From Eleginops maclovinus (Eukaryota; Chordata; Actinopteri; Perciformes; Eleginopidae): a stretch of DNA of 64,000 nt. The translations under genes and the position numbers were made by a program. This document shows, one piece after another, positions 32,515 to 44,153 of the stretch (positions within the stretch are counted from its first letter, which is position 1; the number at the start of each line of letters is the position of its first letter). The notes under the pieces were generated by a model, which saw only the letters and a list, made by a program, of their open reading frames with translations, made no database searches and was not told where the DNA came from. The stretch lies in contig NC_086361.1 of assembly GCF_036324505.1 (NCBI RefSeq), positions 8,220,328-8,284,327 on the forward strand, given 5' to 3'.

Positions 32515-32736
32515 GTTATTATTATATTATTCTTATTGTCATTATTATCCACATAATCAAACGTGAATGAGCTCAGCTCCTGTTTCACTGTGTGTATCTG
32601 ATGCTGGAGCTGATGATCCAGAAGGAAGTCACCCAAAAGATAGTATATGGTAAAAATAAAAATAAACTGCACAGCTAACTCCATAAACAACCAGGACCTT
32701 CACAGTGCATTTCAGATTAACTAGCTAGCTATGTAG
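32151..32736. other. Left flank of an unclassified element, with ATT repeat
   Basis: It contains two related stretches (TGTTTCACTGTGTG...CCAGAAGGAAGTC at 32280-32337 and 32581-32632) and a (TTA)n microsatellite (32478-32527). It and 34636-35311 are probably one older element into which the hAT at 32737 jumped. Confidence 0.45.
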
Positions 32737-34627
32737 TAGGGATCGACCGATATGCTTTTTTCAGGGCCGATACCGATATCAATTATTACCAAAAAAGGAG
32801 TCCGATAACCGATATGTAAAACCGATATTAAAATTTTTTTTTTTTAAAAACCAATATGTCAGTTGTCAAAAAAAAGGCGATATGCAGCAGAAATGTAATT
32901 CAAAAGTATTTAATAGTTCTTATTTTGTAACACAAAGTGTAGGGAGCTGCCTGCAGCATTTTAAAAAAAATATGCATATAATGTAAAATCATAGAAAAAT
33001 AGAAAAAGTAAATCATATCACTCCCTGATGTTTAATGAACTGAAAATGACAAACTAATGAATTAATTGAATAAATAAAATCACTCCCTGTAGATTAATGA
33101 ACCAAAAAATGGCAAAAAAACCCACTTTGGTTTACTCAAGTCTAGTATTCCCAATTTAGCAAGAGTAGGTTATGGTGGAGGAAGCAGAGCTTTTCTGCAT
33201 TTTCTCCAGTGAGGCGGCTTCTGGTTTTTTCATATATAGCAGAGACCTCACTGAACATACGCTCACTTGGCACAGAAGAGGGTGGGGCACACAGGAACTT
33301 CCTTGCCTTTGGAGCAAGAAGCTTGAAACGGGTCTCATGTTGGCATATCATATCAACATCTCAGGTGATTGAGGTGTTTGTTTTAACTTCTTATTTGTGC
33401 AGTTAGCAAAGCACGTCATATGACAGGCCTACTGAGGTGACTTGCGCCACCAGTCATCCATTCACTCGCAGCGATGCAGATTGCAGACAAACGGACGGTC
33501 ATAACTCGTAACAATAATGGGCCCAAGCCCGTATGACAGTCAAGTTTTTGACCGAAAAATGTCACGTTTATCTTGCTGTATCCACCCGTTGACCAATAAA
33601 AGTTTAAACAAATCTGATTTATCGTCAGTCAATTGCGACCAGGTAAGATAAACAGCTAGCTAGCCCTCTCCATAACACTGCCTGAAACATGTTATAAGTT
33701 AGCTCGAATAGCTAAACCTATCGTCTATCGTCTGTGACTGTCAGGCACTGATGAAAACTGAGGTTTAGATTGGTGTAGGCCTATTTATTAAAAATGCTTA
33801 GGGAAAGTGAGTAAAATGTAACAAATGATATCGCTGGTGTTTCACAGAATTTTAGCTGGGACAGAAAACTTTTACTGGATAGGTAGATTTAAAATGACGA
33901 GTGACATCAGGCGAACCACGCTCCCTCCGTTGCGGACACTGATGTAACTAATAAGAAAACGAAATTATTCCAAATTAGTTCAATACAAATATAAGGTCTA
34001 TAGACTACAGCTATATGAACTACCAAATTGTGAGACATTTAAACGTAACGTTACGTTTTGTAAATGGCTAGCTAGTTTGGATTATGTTTCAGTAGTTAGA
34101 CTGACATCTATTAAGGCTCTATTGGCGAACTAGTAAACTAACGTGCATCAATCGGGAATTAGCTAAATGGAGGAAATGGGCGCTTTGCTTATGGGTCCGG
34201 AATGAAAGAGAATAGCTTACAAAGTGGTGTTATTGCAACTTCAGTGTAGTGGATTGTGATTCATTGCAACTTCAGCAATGAATGTACGTTACCTTACCTT
34301 TGAAAAAATAGCTCCGTACCGTTGAAGCCCATTCTGCTACTGCCTCGCTGAGAAGCCAAACTGTTCTGAGCATTCAGTCCTCCATCCTGATTGGCTGGAT
34401 CCGTGCTCACTAACAAATCAGATGGTGTAGTGGGTGGGACAATGCTATCGACCACAGAGTGGCAAACGCAGGGAGTGAGAGACGCTTTACAGACAAAGTA
34501 GCGCGTTCCATTCTTTATCCATTTCAATATCGGCTTATCGGTGGAAAAAATGACCGATACCGATTATTATAAAAATGCTAAATATCGGCCATAATAATCG
34601 GCCCGGCCGATAATTGGTCGATCCCTA
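32737..34627. mobile_element. Non-autonomous hAT with TIRs and perfect 8-bp TSD
   Basis: The left end TAGGGATCGACCGAT and the right end (complement TAGGGATCGACCAAT) are near-perfect inverted repeats. CTATGTAG flanks both sides (32729-32736 and 34628-34635). Subterminal GCCGATACCGAT/ATCGGCC motifs occur at both ends. At 1891 bp with only a C-terminal transposase remnant, it depends on an active relative. Confidence 0.92.
33142..33351 (-). pseudogene. hAT transposase dimerisation-domain remnant
   Basis: About 69 codons carry the hAT C-terminal signature (CAPPSSVPSERMFSEVSAIY, KTRSRLTGENAEKLCFLHHNL). The rest of the transposase is deleted. It lies inside the 32737-34627 element and shows it derives from an autonomous hAT on the minus strand. 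Confidence 0.75.
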
Positions 34628-34635
34628 CTATGTAG

Positions 34636-35311
34636 CAGCGTTCTTTTAGAGCTGAAATGTAACTTTTGACTGCAAAACAACTAAGGTAAGACATGCACAG
34701 AGATCTTCTACAGCACACAACACACGCTGTCTCCTGTACAGGGGGCTCTCTGCAAGCCCGGTTTTTATTTGTCAAACAGGGAGCATTTCGTTCATTAATT
34801 ACATGGGACTTTCTGTTGTTAGCTGGGGGGCCGGAGCTAACTTATTGTCACCAACAGCAGTGATCAATACTAACTCTCTTGAAAAAATGTCGTATATCCA
34901 TTCTTGTTCACGTTCTTCTCCTTATGCTGCTCTAGTCGGTTCTGTGTGCTCCAATCCCGGTACACACATGCTGCGGGTACCCAGATGCAGAGACGAGTGC
35001 AACCTAGGTTGCAGTGAAAACGTGGACTGGATTTCAGTGATGTGGGCGTGCTCTATGAACAAGTGGAAAGGATTGGATAACGACGCACTGACCCTGACTG
35101 TCTACCTTTCACTATAGGGAAACTAAGATTTATGATCATATTTAAGTGAATAATGACTGGTTGTATGATTATTTATGTGAACTCATATTCTGGCCACATT
35201 ATATTGAATTTGTCGGCATTTTAAAAAATTGTAAAAAACTATTAATAAATGAACATAAAATTATTTAGGGGGGCTTAAGAATATTTTAAAATAGGCCTAA
35301 TGACGCCACTG
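34636..35311. mobile_element. hAT-like terminal fragment
   Basis: The right edge, read on minus, is CAGTGGCGTCATTAGGCCTA, resembling other fish hAT termini. A plus-strand frame (34803-35117) shows no recognised motif and is probably not coding. No matching left terminus or target duplication was found; the likely left part is 32151-32728. Confidence 0.4.
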
Positions 35312-36014
35312 GTCATAATCATCTACTTTAACGTAAAAACGGAGGTTGAGCTCCGCGTTCCGATTGTTCAGTATCATATAGACCTGTCTGCGATGAGACA
35401 CCACGTGCTTCAGTAACTGAGACTTACACCCAGACAGCATCTTCTTCACCGGAGAAACAAGTTTCCCGTGTCTGGATATCTCTCTACTGAGTAACTCATC
35501 AGTTATGAAGGGAGGAACGTTGATAGAACCACTTTGGTTGCGGGGAGCGTCAGCCGCTGCACCCGCACAAACATTTCACTCACCGTGATGCCCGTCTCGA
35601 TAACGCGGTTCACTTTCTCCACCTGGTCCAGAAAGATCACGACTGCACTGTTCATCCGCGCCAGGCACTTAATGCTGCTGTGTCCGACCTTATCTCCCAC
35701 AGCCAGCCCGATATCCTCCACCGTGCATGGGAAGCCGGCCGCCGATATTTTAACGCCATGCTTCCGCGTGAGTTTGGAAAAGTCTCCATTCACCATGACG
35801 TGAGACGCCGGCCGGCGAGACACCGTCAGGAGAAGCCCGCAAAACACCCCAAAAACACCACCAAAAGACACAAAAAGTAAAGCAAATTAAACTACCACCG
35901 ATAAACTATATTAAATTAACACCCATAAACGGAAAATATAACGCAACAAGTGTCGCTCTTTTCTTCCACTCGCCCTCCGAAAATCTCCCAGCATGCACCG
36001 GAAGAAGAAGTGCT
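35312..36014 (-). pseudogene. Tx1-like LINE 5' end with partial ORF1
   Basis: The start codon is best placed at about 35800 (MVNGDFSKLTRKHGVKISA), although the frame is open to 35871. The protein has the ORF1 pattern of Tx1-type fish LINEs: GLAVGDKVGHSSIKCLARMNSAVVIFLD, then ELLSREISRHGKLVSPVKK and LLKHVVSHRRQVYMIL, an RNA-binding-like domain. It stops at 35311 where the hAT end abuts, so the zinc-knuckle part is missing. 35872-36014 is its 5' UTR (minus: CTTCTTCTTCCGGTGCATGC). The sequence lies head to head with the next LINE. Confidence 0.7.
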
Positions 36015-36120
36015 CGCATCCCTAATACAACGTCATCTCATATTCCAGAGCTGATTGGATGGTGCGAGTGCCCGGGAAGTGTATTTGAGAACGGGAGACG
36101 AGAGAGTGCAGAGAGAGACT

Positions 36121-36573
36121 GTGGTGGCAATATTTTTTGATGTTGAGAATGTTTTGGATGTTGTATGATATGTTATGGGTTGAGGGTCTTTTAATCAAGA
36201 TGCACACATTAGGGATTGAAGGAAATATGTTTAATTGGGTTCTGGATTTTTTAAACAATAGGAGTATTCAGGTTAAAATGGGCCCAGAAATTTCTAAAAG
36301 GATTGTTGTAGGAAATGGTACCCCTCAAGGCAGTGTGGTAAGCCCATTGATTTTTAATATCATGATCAACGATATTTTTTCAAAAGTACAGCCTGGAATT
36401 GGTAGATCTTTATTTGCAGATGATAGCAGTTTATGGAAAAGAGGGAAGAATGTTAAGCATATTGTGAAGAAACTGCAGGAATCAATAACACAAGTGGAGG
36501 TGTGGGGGAAAAGTGGGGATTTAGGTTCTCTATGGAGAAGTCTAAAACTATGTTCTTTACGAGAAAGAAAATA
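36121..36573 (+). pseudogene. I/Nimb-like RT, palm fragment
   Basis: The frame starts with IFFDVENVLDVV, a decayed motif A, and continues with GTPQGSVVSPLIFNIMIND (motif B) and SLFADDSSLWKRG (motif C, FADD). A frameshift near 36.5 kb passes the reading to the next frame (WGFRFSMEKSKTMFFTRKK). The start codon at 36137 is internal and not biological. Confidence 0.75.
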
Positions 36574-37875
36574 GATGAAGAGATAAAGGTGAGGCTTTAT
36601 GATAAGAATGTGGAGAGGGTTAAGAGTTTTACATTTCTGGGGGTGTTTTTTGATGAAAGAATGATTTGGAGGGTCCATGTAACAAAAGGTTTAGACAAGT
36701 GCAAACAAGTTCTGAATATTATGAGATGCCTATCTGGAATGGAATGGGGGGCAAATGCTGCTTCATTAAAGCAAATATATGTATATTTGATAAGATCTAG
36801 GATGGAGTATGGAAGTGTTGTATATGGGTCTGCGTCTAAGTCAGTTTTGTCTGAGTTAGATGTAATTCAAACAAAAGCACTTAGGATATGTTTAGGAGCT
36901 GTGAGAACATCCCCAGTATGCGCATTGCAAGGTGAAGCAGGAGAGATGCCACTTTGGTTAAGGAGAAAGCAGTTACTGGCTAATTACTGGGTTAATTTGA
37001 TGGGACAGAGGGAAGATCATCCAGTTAGAGTGGCGATTCAAGCAAGCTGGGAGAGGGGGGTAGCAAAGCTGTCAAGCTTTGGATGGACAGGGGAGGTAGT
37101 GGCACAGGAGCTGTTAATAAAAAATCTAATTTTTTGTCCAGCTGTTTTATGGCCTCAGATACCTATCTGGCAATTGGATGTACCTAAGGTGGATGTAGGA
37201 TTGCTTGAAGTTAAAACTAAGAACAATGAAGCGGATATGGTATTTGAGTTTCAGTGTTATGTGAGAAAACATTATGGGGATCATCTACTAATTTTTACTG
37301 ATGGGTCAAAAGATCAAGAAACTGAAGCAACAGGAGCGGCTTTTATTGTTCAAAGATTAAAGGTAGAGTCATCTAAGAGGACATCAGATTTTTTGCATGT
37401 TTTTACTATGGAGCTATATGCTATTTTAATGGCAATACAGTGGACTGAGCATCTTGTAAATCAAAAGGTATTGATTTGTAGTGATTCTGTTTCAGCCATC
37501 ACTAGTATTGGGGTAGGGACAGCAAAGAGCCATCAGGATCTTATATATGAGATCCTGATGGAAATTAGAAATGTGGCTGTGAGAGTGGTGATCTCTCTGA
37601 TGTGGGTCCCAGCCCATACTGGAATCTCAGGAAATGAGAAAGCCAATAAATTAGCAAAAGCAGCTGTAAAAAAGGATAATGTGGAGGTAACATTACATCT
37701 GTCTAAGGCTGAGGGTAAATGTCTTGTGTGGAGGGGGATCATGATCCAGTGGCAACAATTATGGGAGAGAGAGACTAAAGGAAGACATTTGTTCTCATTG
37801 AATGGCAGAGTGAGTGAGGCAACTAAACCTTGTGGAGGGATGAGAAGGAAGGAAGGGGCAGTTTACTATTGCTAG
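36502..37875 (+). pseudogene. I/Nimb-like ORF2, RT thumb to RNase H
   Basis: 457 open codons. The RT end is about 10-150 (FSMEKSKTMFFTRK, TFLGVFFDERMIW, RSRMEYGSVVYGSAS). RNase H lies at about 265-405: FTDGSKDQETEATGAA (Asp), FTMELYAILMAIQW (Glu), LICSDSVSAITS (Asp) and WVPAHTGISGNEKANKLAK (His, Asn, Glu). RNase H would degrade the RNA strand during cDNA synthesis. The frame ends at 37875; the C-terminus continues in another phase. Confidence 0.82.
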
Positions 37876-37876
37876 A

Positions 37877-38125
37877 ATGAGAATTGGTCATACATTATTG
37901 AATAGTACTCTTTTTATCATCGGTAAACATCAAGACGGAATGTGTGATGAATGTCAACAACCCGAGACAGTGCCTCATGTGCTTATACATTGTAGGAGAT
38001 ACAGCAGGGAAAGGAAGGAGTTACTAGAGACATTGAGAGAATTGGGTCTAGAAGAGATTGCAGTTAAAGGCATTTTAAATTTGGGATCAAGTGGGAGGGG
38101 AAGGTGTTGTTTTTTAAAGTATTAA
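37877..38125 (+). pseudogene. I/Nimb-like ORF2, C-terminal zinc knuckle
   Basis: MRIGHTLLNSTLFIIGKHQDG is followed by CDECQQPETVPHVLIHC, the CCHC-type end of I-group ORF2 proteins. It is separated from the RNase H frame by a one-step phase change just upstream. The natural stop is at 38123-38125. Confidence 0.75.
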
Positions 38126-38340
38126 TCAGACACTGGACTAATTAAAAGAATATGAAGAGATGACTTAAATTATCCTGAAGGTGGCAGCAATGCAACAATT
38201 TGGATGCCGGCTGCCATAAAAAAAACCCACCGAAGAAGAGAGCAAAGAGCACAGTGTTTCTCAAACTTTTTCAGACCAAGGACCACTTAACCAATAAAAA
38301 AAATACTCACGGACCACCTAACTCCCCCAATATCCCAAAA

Positions 38341-38410
38341 CAAGATTCAAGATTCAAGAAGCTTTATTAATCCCGAGGGAAATTGAGGTGCAACAGTTCA
38401 ATACAAAGAA
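38341..38410 (-). mobile_element. CR1/L2-type 3' tail (minus)
   Basis: Read on minus it gives TTTCCCTCGGGATTAATAAAG followed by CTTCTTGAATCTTGAATCTTG, a fish LINE 3' end with a short repeat tail. Its 5' extent is unclear. Confidence 0.5.
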
Positions 38411-38914
38411 GGAAGGACAAATATACACTAAATATAACTAAATATACACCAAATATAACTAAATATAAACTAGAATAAATACAATAGGCCTGCTTACTAC
38501 TCCAACAGTATGTTACAAATTACAGCCTAATAATAACAGCTTTATGTGACCTTCTCTATATCGCTCGTTCACACATTAAATCAACAATACAAATACAACT
38601 ACGGATTCTACAAGCACTTCGTTCACATGCGATTTAAACGGTAAATGCTGATAGATTTTACACATCATATGAAACATAGACTACATTTATTACTGAGTTT
38701 ATGTCCGAGCGAACAGAGAGATACGCAAAATGCACCTCATTTAGTACGACACAAACTTCTGCTGTGTATTTTCAAAAATAAAATACAGTAAAACTATGGT
38801 TGCAGGCCCAAGTTTAACAAGAATTTAACAATAAACACAAGGTAATTATTTACACTGTTACATTTACAAATAGCATTGTTTACTCACTCATAGGCCTACA
38901 CTGCATGTCTCTGT
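38411..38914. other. Probable 3' non-coding part of the Charlie-like hAT
   Basis: AT-rich DNA with no open frame and no repeat that I recognise, between the LINE tail and the end of the transposase frame. Confidence 0.4.
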
Positions 38915-39001
38915 TGCTACCTAATGGGAGGAATGGTGCTGCTTGTGCTGAGACATCAGTGAAACAATGTCTGGATCCAAACTGGAGAGTTTTAGTCTCA
39001 T
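38915..39001 (-). pseudogene. Charlie-like hAT transposase, last codons
   Basis: Read on minus it continues the frame interrupted at 44154: DMRLKLSSLDPDIVSLMSQ, then a His-rich end and a stop. This LSSLxPDI end is typical of ZBED5/SCAND3-type hAT transposases and shows that the element at 39008-44147 landed within the coding end. Confidence 0.75.
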
Positions 39002-39426
39002 ATCACACAGGGTTCCTACAGGTTTCTTCAAGTCAAATTCAAGTCTTTTTCAGACCTTTTTAAGACCATTCATGTCAAAACTTAATACCTATTTCACGGC
39101 CTATTTCACAGACATACCGGCAAAGAAAAACTTTTTTTTTTTTAAATGTGTTTATTATGATTAATAACGTTATTATTTCTCAAACAAATGTGAAAATGTG
39201 GACTGTAAAGCCTTATGGAAGAATTATGTAACTTGCAGCACAGTAGTGAATAGTGAGTACAACACCACAGCATCACAGCACAGACCACAGACAACAAGTC
39301 AAACAGAGGTGTGACAAATCTATTTATTAGCTAGCTTATTCCATGCTGGGAATATGGGGAGTAGAGAGACTCCAGAACAACAAACAAAGAAAATCAACTC
39401 AACAATAAATAAAATAAAGATCAAAG

Positions 39427-42400
39427 TCAACTCCTAAGCTCTTCACTTTTAGCAGCGATCTCTTTATCAAGGAGAGCCAGTTCTGCCAACTTCTCCTTAT
39501 GGCCTCTCCGCAGGAGGATGGACCTGGAGATCAGGTCAGCCATTTTGCTCCCTGCCTTTGCTTCAGCCTGCTCAGCCAGCCTGTCCGCATCCCTAGCCAG
39601 ACCCTCAGATACCTCCTTTACGCGTATCCTCTTCACCTTCAGCTCCTGCAGACAGTCCTCTGCCTCCTTCCTCTTGAGAGCCTGGTCTTTTGCCTCCCTC
39701 TTCTTTCTTTCGTTCTCAAGGTGGATACGATACCTTGTCCTTGCTCTTGCTACACTTGTCAGTAGTGGTTTACTGAGTGGAACCTGGGTATCGGGTTGGG
39801 AAAAGAGAACCAGAGTCAGTGACAAACTCTAGAGACCAACTATGTTGATTCTATCAACTTTTAAGTCAACAGCATATTACTAGTGCAGGCAGGATTCATC
39901 TTACCTTGGCAACACCTCCATGTTGTATAATGTAGTCACACACCAGCCTCCGTGTGACCACAGTGTCCTCATGCAAATTATCTGACTCCACCTCTTTATT
40001 GATGGAGAATCCACGTTCAACAGTAGCTTGGCCGTGGGAGAGGATGAGCAGCTTCTTGCAGAAGGCCCACAGCTCTGGATAAGGCTCCATGGCACTGCTC
40101 AGGAAGATGTCCAGCCTCTTCTGCATGGGAGCAAAGTAGAGGAAGTCCTCACTCCGGCTCTCCAAGGACAGGAGACTGTCAAACTGCTGCAGTATGAAAT
40201 CCCCTATGACAAAACAGATGAGAAAAATTTGAGAAAAACATAGATAAATCATTGGGCATTGCCAGAAAATCAGATTGAAAATAAATTCATGTGTAGCCTA
40301 TAATTTGCCTCTCTTATTCCTACCCGCAGAAGTATTAGTTAGCTGTTTGTCCTGGAGAAACCTCTGAACCATGCCCTTTCATGTGATTCCTGCATCTTTC
40401 TGGTTCTCTATACATTACTGACGGATCCAGGCACACCATCTGCCTAACAGTCAGATACTTGAGGGGGCTTTTGTCCTGCACTTTCCTGATGATGTTACAC
40501 AGTCCCTGCATGCACTCTCTCTTGAACTCTAGCACCCTGAGCTCTGCACCTTTAATGCTCTAGAGAGAAAGAAATAAGCCATGAATATAGAACATGCCTT
40601 CACTGACCTGGTTTCGCCTAACCATTTGTAAAATGATCTTTGAAAACATCCCACTACCTTAAGAACTGACTCTGCACCTAGACCAATGCTGATGTTTTGT
40701 GGGCTGAGCCAGATGGTCTTGTCTGTGACATCCAGTTTGGTCAGCTGCAGGGCAGTGATATCGTTGAGAACTTCTCTCTTTATGAAGCGTCTGAGTAGAC
40801 TCTGTCAACAGACAAACACAAAAATGTCTGGTGCGGCTTTATCTCCTAATCACCAACATCAATCATTTTTTACACCTCTAAACCAAAAGCCCCATATTGT
40901 CAAAATGTATCAATTGAGCCCAATCATTGGTTATTATAACGTGAAGTAAATTATTACTATCATCAATTCGGTCAGGTCCTTGGAGAGGAATGGGAGCACC
41001 GGCTCGTCTGTTTGATATTTTGTTAGGAAGGGCGTGAAGGTCCTGGCAAGTGCTGCGTAGAAGTGAAATTTGGCCAGAATGAGTGGATCCTTTATGGCTG
41101 CTGCAACTGTGTCATAAGATCCTGTGAAAGGGACAGAGGCAGGACATTTCAACAAAAACTATGAAAAGGCCACACCACCACCAGGGTAAAGACACAGTCA
41201 CAGACCTATTCACAGCATTTTAGTAGGGCCCACCTGTTCCAGGGTTAGGGAGTTTTTTTGTTTTCACAGCTTCCATGTACAGAAGAAGTGATGGCCAGAC
41301 TACCAGGGCTCTCTCCACAACCGGAAGGTTTTCTACCCAACGATGGGCACAGAAAAAAAGGGGGAACACACTGGACTTGGTTACGGTGACGTAATCCTCT
41401 CTCCTGGCAGGCACATTGTTAAACAATGTGTGCATTGCTCTCAGCAACTTGTCCAGCAGCCATGCAGTGAACCCACACTTGAAAGCATTGTGTAGCGTGT
41501 GTAGGCCACAGCTCCCCACACAAATGAGCTGAAGACCTGAGGGTTTCATTGCAAACTTGATATTAGAAACCAAATTCTCCATAGCAGTTCTCTGTATTAC
41601 TTTGAACTTGTTTATTCAATGTAAACTGCACTACAAATACTTACTATTTTACTTTAATATTACTAATGGATCACATACACTCTCACCCACACACACAGAA
41701 ATAACATTAGGCCTATAAACTCCTCACCTCCGTACTGCTCAGCTTGATCTTTCTGGAAAAGTTCGAACAGTTTCCAGTTAACACTGGGCCCATCCATTGA
41801 AATGGACACCAAGTCCTTGAGGTTCAGTTTGTCCATACATTCCTGAAAAAAGTGCTGCATTTGATTACCCAAGATAAGATGAATAGATGAGCAGCACATA
41901 TTGTTAAGGGAAGTGCCTAATTGGTCATTGTGACATTGCCTTTATAGGACTGTGTATACCCCAAAAATGATATCAATATAAACTGAGAAATATTCAGAGT
42001 AAAAAAGGTTATGCTTACTTTGAGATGTGACAGCAGGTCTTGTGCAGTGGAATGTCCCATGAACCGGGAGCCCAAATATCTGGACTGAACCTGTCCCTCG
42101 TCCCAGAAGCGGACATGCACATCCAGCTGTTTATTTTTTGTAGTCTCGTTGAGGCTCTCATCGAACATCAGAACGAACGGCGATTTGTTGACTTTGGACA
42201 CCAGTTCCTCTTTGATGAACACCGCTAAACCGAATTTGGCTATGTACGCCGTTTTGTCGGGACCACACGTGAAAGTGGTAGCTATGTCTGAATCCGGGAA
42301 CATAAATTTGAAAAGATCGGAAACGTTCTCATTTGAATTGTAGGACTGATGTTTGGCGACTGTGTTGAGAGTCCACAACACCTCTGCTTTCATTGTTGGT

Positions 42401-42771
42401 GTGGACCCAAAGGCTGTGCGCAGATCCACACTAACGGGCGTTGCGCTAGTAGCTGGAAGGGCTGTAGCAGTAACGTTAGCAGCTGGCTGGTTCACGTTAC
42501 CTGCTACTTCAGACACATTATCAGCTAGCTGGCTAACATTAGCAGGCTGAAACACCCCGGCGACGGAGGGAGTTTGATCCTTCACCTTCATGGAACTGAT
42601 GTGCTTGGCTGATTTAGCATGAGACTCTAGAGCCTTCACGCCCATGGTACCAAGCTGGATTTTTTTTTTGCATACTGTGCAAAAAGCTTCGAATACGTTG
42701 TTTTCCACAGGTTTTACCCAGTGAAATGCTCGTTTGTCTCGCCACGCTTCATTAAATTTGCATTTCCCCAT
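39427..42771 (-). CDS. Multi-exon transposase of the 6-bp-TSD element
   Basis: The start is at 42771 (MGKCKFNEAW). Exon 1 (42019-42771) has a zinc finger with CTVCKKKIQLGTMGVKALESHAKSAKH-type layout (quoted in part: FCTVCKKK, LESHAKSAKH) and VLMFDESLN. Exon 2 (41728-41842) carries VSISMDGPSVNW. Later pieces give SCGLHTLHNAF and CAHRWVENLPVVERAL (41.22-41.58 kb), FHFYAALARTFTPFLTKYQTD (40.95-41.12 kb), KLDVTDKTIWLSP (about 40.7 kb), a segment at 40.34-40.56 kb, ATVERGFSINKEV (39.90-40.20 kb) and a Lys/Glu coiled coil (39.43-39.79 kb). Splice sites follow GT-AG where checked. One probable in-frame stop lies near 40.38 kb. Large families of such genes exist in fish. Confidence 0.65.
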
Positions 42772-42884
42772 AACCACAGAATGTATCTTGGTCTGTCTAT
42801 CTCTGGTCTGTGCTGCTATGATGCTGTAGCAAAGTGACGTCTTCCGACCCGGGGCAGCGTTCGTTCTCAATTATTGGTTCCGCC

Positions 42885-43928
42885 CAGAGGCGGCTGGCCC
42901 ATAGGGGGCGCTGGGGCTCTGCCCCACCAGCTGTTGAGGGGAACAAATATTTTTTGCATATTTTTTTTTAAATCAATGTCAGTTTTACTTAATAGTGTGT
43001 GTGCCTACATGCAATTTAAATCATTTAAACAACATTTCCACCAACTAACACTCATTAAACAGTGAATTTCCACTGACAGACAGTGTATCATTCTCTCATG
43101 GGGCGATCGGCAAAGTGCCCCTGACCGGCAGCTAAACAGCCAATCCGGTTATGGTTGCTAGGGAGAAATTATGAATAATTGGCCTATCAACGTCGCCAAA
43201 TTTAACGCCGGTGGGGCGCTGGAAATTTAGCCCCAACTGCTACGTAAAATGCGTGAAGGTTTAGGATTGCTGTAGCTACATAAGGAGCCAGCGATAGTTT
43301 TTTTTCGTAGTGCGACTCCCAGACTCTGTCCTACGCTACGTGGGGAAAAAATACGTGCGACGACGAAGAGAGATGATGGCGATGTAATAGGTAATAATAT
43401 TATAGTATGTAATTGTAATATAGTTGTGGAGAATGCTTTGTTGTTTCTCCCAGGCTGTGACATGCAATGACAACTGTATGGCACTGATGCTGTTTTCTCC
43501 AAGTAAATGCATTTTTCCTTGAGAGAGGGTATTAAAATAATCTGTTTATGTAAACATTTTTGAAAATAACTTGGTTCTAAATTCTTTGTATATGTTACAT
43601 TTTAATAGGAAAGTTCTGTTTCATTCTCTCTTCTCAACCCACACTCACTCATTCACTCACTCACTGTTGATTTGTATAGATTCAGCTGAAATCATACCCT
43701 TGTTGTTCATTTATCCCTTGATTGTATTGTATAGTATTTGATAGCATAAAGTCTAATATAGCTGTAAATTGTTACTTTTTCTGTGAAGCTGGAAACTGTG
43801 AAATTAAATTATTATTGTGGAACTGTAGTCATTTCCCGACTGTTCATTTGAATGCTTATGCTAAATTAGGCAGGGAAATCTGTTGGCACACTAGCCCCAC
43901 CAAGATTTTTTTTCACCAGCCGCCACTG
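42885..43928. mobile_element. 1.04-kb non-coding hAT MITE with 8-bp TSD
   Basis: The ends CAGAGGCGGCTGG and (complement) CAGTGGCGGCTGG are inverted repeats. GTTCCGCC flanks both sides (42877-42884 and 43929-43936). The interior has GGGGCTCTGCCCCACC near the left and a matching GGGGCTAGTGTGCC sense on minus near the right, and no coding frame. It sits in the 5' region of the 6-bp-TSD transposon. Confidence 0.9.
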
Positions 43929-44153
43929 GTTCCGCCACTCTTTATTTAGGCTGTTATTTAATCAAAGTAATAGTGGTTGACAAATTAAACTTTTTAAAAG
44001 AATGCGATATACGGAGAAGTTACATACTGCACAAATTTAAGACCCAGGTATCAAAATTCAAGACTTTTTCAAGTCTTTTTAAGGTATTATTTCCAAATTC
44101 ATAAATTCAATGCTTTTAAGACTTTTTAAGGACCCGCGGGAACCCTGATCACA

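Larger units (their letters stand above)
36100..38250 (+). mobile_element. I/Nimb-like LINE with RNase H, 5'-truncated
   Basis: A plus-strand non-LTR element has RT, RNase H and a CCHC end. It lacks the endonuclease and RT N-terminus. The 3' end reads GGTGGCAGCAATGCAAC...GCCATAAAAAAAACCC. The RNase H domain places it in the I group (I/Nimb), unlike the Tx1, L1 and CR1 types elsewhere in the window. Confidence 0.75.
39008..44147 (-). mobile_element. DNA transposon with 6-bp TSD and multi-exon transposase
   Basis: The ends are CAGGGTTCCTACAGG (left) and, on minus, CAGGGTTCCCGCGGG (right), with subterminal TTCAAGTC/GACTTTTTAAG repeats. ATCACA flanks both sides (39002-39007, 44148-44153). Removing it plus one ATCACA rejoins the Charlie-like hAT frame. 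A 6-bp duplication is unusual for classic hAT; hAT6-type or Dada-type elements are candidates. Confidence 0.82.

Noticed and set aside
34803..35117. 104-codon frame between two hAT ends
   Set aside because: No motif, no homolog in the window, composition like non-coding flank.
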